A DNA stretch of 11,144 nucleotides from positions 1 to 11,144 of the forward strand of contig CAMGPO010000010.1 of assembly GCA_946060825.1 (NCBI GenBank), read 5' to 3'. The position numbers and the translations under genes are program-made. Each line of letters opens with the position of its first letter. Positions within the stretch are counted from its first letter, which is position 1. Positions 4,969 to 11,144 of the stretch are shown piece after piece. The notes under the pieces are model-generated. The model saw only the letters and a program-made list of their open reading frames with translations, was not told where the DNA came from and made no database searches. This DNA comes from an uncultured Clostridia bacterium (GTDB taxonomy: Bacteria; Bacillota; Clostridia; Oscillospirales; Oscillospiraceae).

Positions 4969-7563
4969 ATGGCTGAATTAACTCCCATGATGCAGCAATA
5001 CCTGAATACCAAGGAGCAGAACCCTGACTGCCTGCTCTTTTTCCGCCTGGGCGACTTCTACGAGATGTTCGGCGACGATGCCCGTCTTGTTTCCAAGGAG
5101 TTGGATCTGACCCTGACCTCCCGGGATCACGGCAAGGATAAGGCTGCCGAGGACCGCATCCCCATGTGCGGCGTGCCCTACCATTCCGCCGAGAGCTACA
5201 TCGGCCGTCTGGTGGCCAAGGGCTACAAGGTGGCAATCTGTGAGCAGATGGAGGATCCTGCTCTGGCCAAGGGCCTGGTCAAGCGGGAGATCGTCCGCAT
5301 TGTCACCCCCGGCACCGTCACCGAGAGCTCCATGCTGGAGGAGGGCCGCAACAACTACTTTGCCTGCGTCTACGGCGAGGGCGACAGCTGTGGCCTCAGC
5401 TTCTGTGACGTGTCCACCGGCGCTTTTTTTGCCACCTGCCTCACCGGCGGCGATCTCCCGGCCAAGATTCTCAGTGAGCTGGGCCGCTTCGCCCCCTCAG
5501 AGCTGCTGCGGGGCGGTACGCTGGCCGACGACAAGGCCCTGACCGAGGCCCTGAGCACCCGCCTGAACTGCTGCCAGGATACCGGCGATGGCGATCTCTT
5601 TGACGAGGCCTCTTGCCGCGATGCGGTCCATGCCCAGTTCGCAAGGGTGCCGGACAGCGTGGAGTCCATGCCTGTGGTGCTGATCGCCGCCGGCGCACTG
5701 CTGAAAAAATTGAAGGAAGTTCAGAAAAACGACCTTCGCCATATCCGCAGCCTTGAATTCTATCTGGCGGGCAAGTTCATGGAGCTGGATCTGACGGCCC
5801 GGCGCAATCTGGAGCTGACTGAGACCCTCCGCACCAAGGAGAAGAAGGGCAGCCTGCTCTGGGTACTGGACAAGACCAAAACGCCCATGGGCGGACGGAT
5901 GCTCCGAAGCTGGCTCGAAAAGCCCCTGCTCAGCCCGAACGCCATCGGCCAGCGGCTCAGCGCCGTGGACGAGCTGAAGGGCGACACTGTCCGCCGGGAG
6001 GAGCTGATCGAGGCCCTGCGGGAGGTCACGGATCTCGAGCGGATCATGGCCCGCATCGTTACCGGCTCCGCCAACTGCCGCGACCTCGTGGCCTTTTCCG
6101 CCGGTGTCACCCGGCTGCCGGATCTGCGGGCGCTGCTCCAGAACTGTCAGGCCTCCATGCTGCGGGTGCTGCTGGACGACCTTGACGACCTCTCCGACCT
6201 CAAAAATCTGATCGACCGGGCCGTTGTGGACGATCCCCCCTTCACCGTCCGGGAGGGCGGCATGATCCGGGCGGGTTATTCGGAAGAGGTCGACCGCCTC
6301 AAGGACATCATGAACGGCGGCAAGGGCAGCCTCTCCGCCATCGAGGCCGCCGAGAAGGAAAAGACCGGCATCAAAAACCTGCGGGTCGGCTTCAATCGGG
6401 TCTTTGGCTACTACATCGAGGTCGCCAAGTCCCAGACTGTCCTGGTGCCCGCCGATTATATCCGGAAGCAGACCCTCGCCAACTGCGAGCGCTACATCAC
6501 CCAGGAGCTGAAGGAGCTGGAATCCACGATCCTGACGGCCAAGGACCGGATTGTGGCTCTCGAATATGAGCTGTTCACGGAGCTGCGGCAGAAGCTGGCC
6601 GACCAGTCGGCCCGGGTGCTGGCCACAGCCCACGCCGTCGGCGCCCTGGACGTCCTCTGCTGCTTTGCCCACATCGCCGTCCGCAACAACTATGTCCGGC
6701 CGGAGGTGGATCTCTCCGGTGAGATCGTCATCCGCGACGGCCGCCATCCGGTGGTGGAGCGGATGCTGAAGAATACCCTCTTCGTCGCCAACGATACTGT
6801 CCTCGGTGACGGGAATCATCAGGTCTCCATCATCACCGGCCCGAACATGGCCGGCAAGTCCACCTATATGCGCCAGACGGCCCTCATCGTCCTGATGGCC
6901 CAGATCGGCTGCTTTGTCCCGGCCTCCTCCGCCCGTATCGGCGTGGTCGACCGGATTTTTACCCGCATCGGCGCCTCCGATGACCTGGCCTCCGGCCAGT
7001 CTACCTTCATGGTGGAGATGAGCGAGGTCTCCGACATTCTGCGCTACGCCACCTCCCGTTCCCTGCTGATTCTCGATGAGATCGGCCGCGGCACGTCAAC
7101 TTTTGACGGCATGGCCATCGCCCGGGCAGTCCTCGAGTACGCCGCCGACCCGAAGAAGCTGGGGGCCAAGACACTCTTTGCCACCCACTACCACGAGCTG
7201 ACGGTCATGGAGCAGGAGCTGCCCGGCGTCCGCAACTACAACATCGCCGTCAAGAAGCGGAAGGACGACATCATCTTCCTGCGGAAGATTGTCCCCGGTG
7301 GCACCGATGACTCCTTCGGCATCGAGGTCGCGAAGCTGGCCGGCCTGCCGGCCCCGGTGGTCAGCCGGGCCAGAGCTATCCTCAAGGCTCTGGAAGATGG
7401 CCGGAACGACCGTCCCGCCGTCCAGGCGGAGCCGGACGACCAGGTTTCCATGCTGGATCTGGGCGCCCAGGAGGTCCGCCGCCGCCTTGAGGCCGTCACC
7501 GTCGAGACCCTGACGCCCATCGAGGCCATGAACCTGCTCTATGAGCTGAAACAGCTGCTCTGA
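4969..7563 (+). CDS. mutS: DNA mismatch repair protein MutS
   Basis: MutS recognises mispaired bases and small loops, then becomes an ATP-bound sliding clamp that recruits MutL. At 864 residues it is the normal MutS1 length. The mismatch-reading Phe-x-Glu is present in GDFYEMF (F30, E32). The connector, lever and clamp domains fill the middle. The C-terminal ABC-type ATPase has Walker A GPNMAGKST (624-632), Walker B LLILDE with D703 and E704, then GRGTSTFDG, and the conserved THYHEL with H740. Near the end QVSMLDL (825-831) resembles the motif that binds the DNA polymerase sliding clamp, as in other MutS1 proteins. It is not MutS2, since there is no Smr domain and the mismatch domain is intact. 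A strong GGAGG lies six bases before the ATG. Confidence 0.98.
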   Translation: MAELTPMMQQYLNTKEQNPDCLLFFRLGDFYEMFGDDARLVSKELDLTLTSRDHGKDKAAEDRIPMCGVPYHSAESYIGRLVAKGYKVAICEQMEDPALAKGLVKREIVRIVTPGTVTESSMLEEGRNNYFACVYGEGDSCGLSFCDVSTGAFFATCLTGGDLPAKILSELGRFAPSELLRGGTLADDKALTEALSTRLNCCQDTGDGDLFDEASCRDAVHAQFARVPDSVESMPVVLIAAGALLKKLKEVQKNDLRHIRSLEFYLAGKFMELDLTARRNLELTETLRTKEKKGSLLWVLDKTKTPMGGRMLRSWLEKPLLSPNAIGQRLSAVDELKGDTVRREELIEALREVTDLERIMARIVTGSANCRDLVAFSAGVTRLPDLRALLQNCQASMLRVLLDDLDDLSDLKNLIDRAVVDDPPFTVREGGMIRAGYSEEVDRLKDIMNGGKGSLSAIEAAEKEKTGIKNLRVGFNRVFGYYIEVAKSQTVLVPADYIRKQTLANCERYITQELKELESTILTAKDRIVALEYELFTELRQKLADQSARVLATAHAVGALDVLCCFAHIAVRNNYVRPEVDLSGEIVIRDGRHPVVERMLKNTLFVANDTVLGDGNHQVSIITGPNMAGKSTYMRQTALIVLMAQIGCFVPASSARIGVVDRIFTRIGASDDLASGQSTFMVEMSEVSDILRYATSRSLLILDEIGRGTSTFDGMAIARAVLEYAADPKKLGAKTLFATHYHELTVMEQELPGVRNYNIAVKKRKDDIIFLRKIVPGGTDDSFGIEVAKLAGLPAPVVSRARAILKALEDGRNDRPAVQAEPDDQVSMLDLGAQEVRRRLEAVTVETLTPIEAMNLLYELKQLL

Positions 7564-7587
7564 CCGCTTTACGCGAAAGGAACTGCG

Positions 7588-8295
7588 ATGCAAAAACGAA
7601 GCATTTCTGTGATAATGTCCGGACGGGAACTGATCCTGGGGCTGTGCTTTCTGCCTTTCTATCTGATCCTGCTGAGCCTCGGGCTGCAGTTCTTGCTGGG
7701 ACGGGTCCTCGGCCTTGCGCTGGACACGGCCCTGCTCAACGGCTGCTACTACGGTATCTGCATCGTGGCCGTGGCGCTGATCTTCCACCGCTTTCTGCGG
7801 GAGAACCTGCGGACGCTGAAGGCCCGGTGGGGTATCGTCCTCCGGGCGGTGCCCGCCATGCTGATCGCCTACTTTGTGCTGACCATGGCGGTTGGCCTGA
7901 TTATCCTCAGCATCCTGCCTGACTTTGCCAATCAGAACAACAACACCCTGCTCACCATGATGGAGGGCAGCCCTGTTCTTGTGCTGGTGCTGTCTCTGCT
8001 GTTGGCACCGGTCATTGAGGAGACACTGTTCCGCGGCCTGATCTTCGGCGGTCTGCGGCGCTATAGCCGCCTGTTGGCCTATGCCGTGACGATGCTGTTT
8101 TTCTCGGCCATTCATGTGGTGAGCTATCTCGGCGTGCTCACGCCCCTGGAGGCAGTCCTCAGCATCCTCCAGTATTTCCCCGCCACCCTCATCCTCTGTG
8201 CCGTTTACGAATACACTGACACCATTTACGCGCCCATACTGCTCCATTCTGCCGTCAATCTTGTGGCCTGTCTGGCGCTGCCCAGTCTTTCCTAG
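7588..8295 (+). CDS. CPBP-family intramembrane glutamic/metal-type protease (CAAX/Abi)
   Basis: This 235-residue, very hydrophobic protein belongs to the CPBP family (Rce1-like, also called Abi). All three signatures are present: EETLFRG with E144, E145 and R149; FFSAIH ending in H176; and HSAVN with H220 and N224. About six to eight membrane helices are apparent. The family includes the eukaryotic CAAX prenyl protease, bacteriocin self-immunity proteins and anti-sigma-factor cleaving enzymes, so the substrate here cannot be named. AAAGGA precedes the ATG, 24 bases after mutS. The TAG stop overlaps the GGAGG of mutL, so the two are probably translationally coupled. No link to mismatch repair is known to me; the position may only be co-expression. 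Confidence 0.9.
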   Translation: MQKRSISVIMSGRELILGLCFLPFYLILLSLGLQFLLGRVLGLALDTALLNGCYYGICIVAVALIFHRFLRENLRTLKARWGIVLRAVPAMLIAYFVLTMAVGLIILSILPDFANQNNNTLLTMMEGSPVLVLVLSLLLAPVIEETLFRGLIFGGLRRYSRLLAYAVTMLFFSAIHVVSYLGVLTPLEAVLSILQYFPATLILCAVYEYTDTIYAPILLHSAVNLVACLALPSLS

Positions 8296-8308
8296 GAGGT
8301 TTTCCATG
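8294..8308 (+). promoter_or_regulatory. mutL: Ribosome site of mutL overlapping the protease stop codon
   Basis: The TAG stop of the CPBP gene (8293-8295) runs straight into AGGAGG (8294-8299), followed by six bases and the ATG of mutL at 8306. A ribosome finishing the protease would therefore uncover or re-use the mutL start. This fixes the mutL start and suggests that the amount of MutL is tied to translation of the protease. Confidence 0.75.
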
Positions 8309-10216
8309 GCAAATATCACCCAGCTTTCGCCCCATGTCGCCGACTTGATCGCCGCCGGCGAGGTGGTGGAGCGTCCCGGCTCCGTCGTCAAGGAGCTGGT
8401 GGAAAACGCCATCGACGCCGGGGCGAAGCATATTACCGTGGAGATCCAGAACGGCGGCATGACCCTCATCCGCATCACCGACGACGGCTGCGGCATGGAC
8501 CGCCAGGACGCTCAGACGGCCTTCCTCCGCCATGCCACCAGCAAAATCCGGAAGGAGGAGGACCTGGCCGCCATCGGCACCCTGGGGTTTCGGGGCGAGG
8601 CTCTGGCCGCCATCTCTGCTGTCTCCCGCATCCGCCTGCTGACCAGAACCGCCGACTCCGGCGAGGGCACGGCCCTGTCGCTCGAGGGCGGCGTGATCAC
8701 CGCCTGCGACCCGGCGGGCTGCCCCAAGGGCACCACCATGGTGGTCCGGGACCTGTTTTTCAACACCCCGGCCCGGATGAAATTCATGAAGTCCGACGTG
8801 GCCGAGGGAGCCAACGTCTCCGGTGTCGTCCAGCGGCAGGCCATCGCCCACCCGGAGATCGCCTTCCGCTTTCTCAAGGACGGCCAGGAGCAGCTTGTCA
8901 CCGCCGGCGACAGCCAGCTAATCTCTGCCGTCTACGCCGTCTTTGGCCGTCAGGCGGCCAAGGAGATGATCCCGGTGGACAGCCACTGGGAAAAGACCGC
9001 CGTTACTGGCTTCGTCTCCCTGCCGACGGCCTCCCGGGGCAACCGCAGCGGCCAGCTCTTCTATGTCAACGGCCGCCATGTCAAATCCAAGACCATGACC
9101 GCCGCCCTGGAGGAGGCCTACCGCAACCAGATTATGGTGGGCCGGTTCCCGAGCTGCGTGCTGAATATTGAGATGCCTCTGACCAGCGTGGACGTCAACG
9201 TCCACCCGGCTAAGACTGAAGTGCGATTCCTCTCGGAGAAGAGCGTCTTTGACAGCATCCACTACGGCGTCCTCGCCGCGCTGGGCAAGGCCTCCGGCAA
9301 AAAGGATGTGACCTTCCCGAAGCAGGCGGCCCCGGAGCCGCCGAAGCAGGCCGTCCCGGCGGCCAGGCCTCAGCCGAAGAAGGACTTCTTCCGCACCATG
9401 TCCGCCGCCGACTACCGGGCCGCCGCCGACGCCCTGGGCCGTCCCGCCGTGCCGTCGAAGGCCGCCGCCGAAGCCCTGCTGCCGAAGGAGCCGCCGAAGG
9501 CCCCTGCCCTCCATTCCGAGGTACGGACGCCGGAGGCGAAGCCCCAGCCAAAACCTCTGCCGGTCTATGCCCCGGCCCGGGCCGCCATTCCGGATCCGCC
9601 GAAGGACCCGGAACCGGAGGCCCAGGCGGCTCTGCCCCTGCGGGAAGCCCCGGAGTATCGGGTCGTGGGCGAGGTGCTGGACTCCTACATCGTCGTGGAG
9701 GAACCGGGAGCTGTGCTGTTCATCGACAAGCACGCCGCCCATGAGCGGATCCTTTTTGAAAAGCTGAAAAAGCAGGAGACCCGGGCCATGGCTCAGATGC
9801 TCCTGACGCCCATCCCCGCCGGACTTTCCCGGGAGGACGCCGCCGTGCTGCTGGAGCACGCCGCCCTGCTGCAGGAGTGCGGCTATGAATTGGAGGACTT
9901 CGGCGACCACACGGTGCTGATCCGGGCCATCCCCGACGACATCGACGAGGCCGACGCCGAATCCACCCTGGCCGCCATGGCCGCCGACCTCCAAAACGGC
10001 CGCCGGGCCGACCCCGACGGTCTGCGGGACAGCCTGCTCCACACCATCGCCTGCAAGGCCGCCATCAAGGCCGGCTGGCACACGGAGCCTGCCGAGCGGG
10101 CCGCCCTCGTCCGGGAGGTTATGACCCGGGACGATCTCAAATACTGCCCCCATGGCCGCCCGATCTGCATCCGCATGACAGAGAGCGCCCTGCGGCGGCA
10201 ATTCAAGAGGAGTTAA
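8306..10216 (+). CDS. mutL: DNA mismatch repair protein MutL (endonuclease type)
   Basis: MutL couples mismatch recognition by MutS to strand nicking. The N-terminal GHKL ATPase shows ELVENAIDAGA (E33, N34), DDGCGM (59-64) and GFRGEAL (94-100). A long Pro/Ala/Lys-rich linker (about 335-445) leads to the C-terminal dimerisation and nuclease domain. There the metal-site motif reads DKHAAHERILFE (474-485), with ACK at 582-584 and CPHGRP at 614-619, as in MutL proteins that nick DNA themselves. The usual Q in DQHA is K475 here. QMLLTP (497-502) sits where the clamp-binding QEMIVP lies in Bacillus MutL. The ATG at 8306 is chosen for its AGGAGG six bases ahead and the canonical MANITQLSPHVADLIAAGEV start; an upstream in-frame ATG at 8198 lies inside the protease gene. 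The 636-residue length is normal, and no MutH is expected in such a host. Confidence 0.97.
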   Translation: MANITQLSPHVADLIAAGEVVERPGSVVKELVENAIDAGAKHITVEIQNGGMTLIRITDDGCGMDRQDAQTAFLRHATSKIRKEEDLAAIGTLGFRGEALAAISAVSRIRLLTRTADSGEGTALSLEGGVITACDPAGCPKGTTMVVRDLFFNTPARMKFMKSDVAEGANVSGVVQRQAIAHPEIAFRFLKDGQEQLVTAGDSQLISAVYAVFGRQAAKEMIPVDSHWEKTAVTGFVSLPTASRGNRSGQLFYVNGRHVKSKTMTAALEEAYRNQIMVGRFPSCVLNIEMPLTSVDVNVHPAKTEVRFLSEKSVFDSIHYGVLAALGKASGKKDVTFPKQAAPEPPKQAVPAARPQPKKDFFRTMSAADYRAAADALGRPAVPSKAAAEALLPKEPPKAPALHSEVRTPEAKPQPKPLPVYAPARAAIPDPPKDPEPEAQAALPLREAPEYRVVGEVLDSYIVVEEPGAVLFIDKHAAHERILFEKLKKQETRAMAQMLLTPIPAGLSREDAAVLLEHAALLQECGYELEDFGDHTVLIRAIPDDIDEADAESTLAAMAADLQNGRRADPDGLRDSLLHTIACKAAIKAGWHTEPAERAALVREVMTRDDLKYCPHGRPICIRMTESALRRQFKRS

Positions 10217-10217
10217 C

Positions 10218-11141
10218 GTGAATCCCATCATCTGTGTCGTCGGACCGACGGCGTCCGGAAAAACAAAACTGTCCGTGGCCCTCTGTCAGCGGCTGAACGG
10301 CGAGGTGCTGTCCTGCGACTCCATGCAGATCTACCGCGGCATGGACGTGGGCACCGCCAAGCCCACGGCAGAGGAGATGGAGGGTGTGCCCCACCATATG
10401 ATCGGCTGCATTGACCCGGCAGAGGATTTCTCCGTGGGCCGCTATGTGTCTATGGCGGACCCGATTCTGCAGGACATTCTGAGCAGGGAAAAAACGGCCG
10501 TCATCACCGGCGGCACCGGCCTCTATGTGGACGCCCTGATCGCCGGACGGAGCTTTGCGCCCTTTCCCTCCACCGGAAAGCGGGAGGAACTGCAGGCCCT
10601 TCGGGACCGGGAGGGCATCGGAGCGATCATCAAGCTGCTCCAAAAGGTCGATCCGGAGAGCGCGGCCCGGCTCCATCCCGCTGACGAGCGGCGGATTCTG
10701 CGGGCCGCCGAGGTCTACCTCGAGACGGGCAAGACCATCACCCAGCACAACCTGGAGACCCAACAGCAGCCGCCCAAATACCAGCCCCTCTGGCTCGGCC
10801 TGAACTTCAAAGACCGCCAGGATCTCTATGACCGCATCGACCGCCGGGTGCTCCAGATGGTGGAGGACGGCCTCTTTGACGAGGTTGAGCGGCTGCGGGA
10901 TACCCGACCGGGCGCCACGGCCCTCCAGGCCATCGGCTACAAGGAGCCGCTGCAGGCCCTTCGGGGCGAAATCACCCGGGAGGAGGCCGTCGCGAAGATC
11001 CAGCAGGAGTCCCGCCGCTATGCCAAGCGGCAGCTCACCTGGTTCCGGAAAAATCCGGACATTCACTGGCTGCTTTTGGACCGGGAGCCGGATTTTTCCG
11101 CCGTTGTCGAAGAAGCCTGCCGTCTTGTGGCGGGGTCCTGA
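10218..11141 (+). CDS. miaA: tRNA dimethylallyltransferase MiaA
   Basis: MiaA transfers the dimethylallyl group of DMAPP to N6 of A37 in tRNAs reading UNN codons, making the i6A37 that MiaB then thiomethylates. The 307-residue length fits the family. The P-loop GPTASGKT is at residues 9-16, the DSMQIY motif with the catalytic Asp at 34-39, and GGTGLYV, with the conserved Thr100, at 98-104. The C-terminal part carries AIGYKE and ends in the RYAKRQLTWFR segment typical of MiaA. Translation starts at GTG one base after the mutL stop, with GAGGAG (10207-10212) inside the last mutL codons, a layout that favours coupling. The gene is complete, with three bases left after its TGA. In Clostridia hfq often follows, but that would be outside the window. 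Confidence 0.97.
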   Translation: MNPIICVVGPTASGKTKLSVALCQRLNGEVLSCDSMQIYRGMDVGTAKPTAEEMEGVPHHMIGCIDPAEDFSVGRYVSMADPILQDILSREKTAVITGGTGLYVDALIAGRSFAPFPSTGKREELQALRDREGIGAIIKLLQKVDPESAARLHPADERRILRAAEVYLETGKTITQHNLETQQQPPKYQPLWLGLNFKDRQDLYDRIDRRVLQMVEDGLFDEVERLRDTRPGATALQAIGYKEPLQALRGEITREEAVAKIQQESRRYAKRQLTWFRKNPDIHWLLLDREPDFSAVVEEACRLVAGS

Positions 11142-11144
11142 CGG

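Noticed and set aside
5497..6819. Long open frame antisense to mutS (about 440 codons)
   Set aside because: It lies fully opposite the strongly supported mutS, has low-complexity Gly/Leu/Val/Gln composition typical of antisense frames in GC-rich genes, and has no recognisable motif.
8198..8305. Upstream ATG extending mutL by 36 codons
   Set aside because: It lies inside the protease gene without a ribosome site, while the ATG at 8306 has AGGAGG and gives the canonical MutL N-terminus.
7096..8496. Antisense open frame spanning the end of mutS, the protease gene and the start of mutL
   Set aside because: A protein crossing three well-supported plus-strand genes is implausible; its His/Gln-rich sequence reflects reverse reading of membrane-helix codons.
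8918..10231. Long open frame antisense to mutL (about 437 codons)
   Set aside because: Same situation: it mirrors the C-ending codons of mutL, is rich in Gly, Arg and Leu without domain signatures, and would run through the mutL nuclease domain.
1..11144. CRISPR array, insertion sequence, tRNA/rRNA gene, prophage or toxin-antitoxin pair
   Set aside because: I looked for regular spaced repeats, transposase motifs, terminal inverted repeats, tRNA-like cloverleaves and small gene pairs and saw none.

Overview
The window looks like a chromosomal segment of a high-GC, anaerobic Firmicute of the Clostridia, most likely an Oscillospiraceae-type gut bacterium. This rests on strong GGAGG ribosome sites, a TTG and a GTG start, sigma-A-like promoters in short AT-rich gaps, an endonuclease-type MutL without any MutH, and the miaB-mutS-mutL-miaA gene order common in Clostridia. 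The assignment is inference from content, not from a database search.

Left part (1-2646), all on the minus strand. A two-gene unit encodes a membrane-anchored parvulin-type peptidyl-prolyl isomerase with an N-terminal cytoplasmic zinc ribbon (1165-2646), followed 22 bases downstream by a YegS/DgkB-like lipid kinase (243-1142). Two hairpins (209-187, then 168-143 with a U-rich tail) lie behind the kinase and probably end the transcript. At the left edge only the first 11 codons of another minus-strand gene are visible (1-33).

Middle (2647-3549). A divergent intergenic region carries a good promoter for each direction. The rightward one (TTGACA-17-TATACT) has an 8-bp inverted repeat covering its -10 box and a structured 5' leader. 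It drives a small exported, Cys-rich, C-terminally membrane-anchored protein of unknown function (2951-3430), which is closed by a strong intrinsic terminator (3448-3483).

Right part (3483-11144), all on the plus strand. A fresh promoter (TTGAAA-17-TAGAAT) starts a tight five-gene operon: miaB, mutS, a CPBP-family intramembrane protease, mutL and miaA. MutS and MutL are the recognition and nicking parts of methyl-independent mismatch repair. MiaA and MiaB carry out the first and second steps of ms2i6A37 formation on tRNAs reading UNN codons. The genes are 1 to 24 bases apart, and mutL and miaA have ribosome sites overlapping the end of the gene before them, which suggests translational coupling. 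The odd member is the CPBP protease between mutS and mutL.

Overall this is mostly conserved core genome. I found no CRISPR array, phage, insertion sequence, toxin-antitoxin or defence island. The most noteworthy points are the zinc-ribbon/TM/parvulin fusion, the protease inside the mismatch-repair operon, the operator-like palindrome and structured leader ahead of the small exported protein, and the K-for-Q variant of the MutL endonuclease motif.
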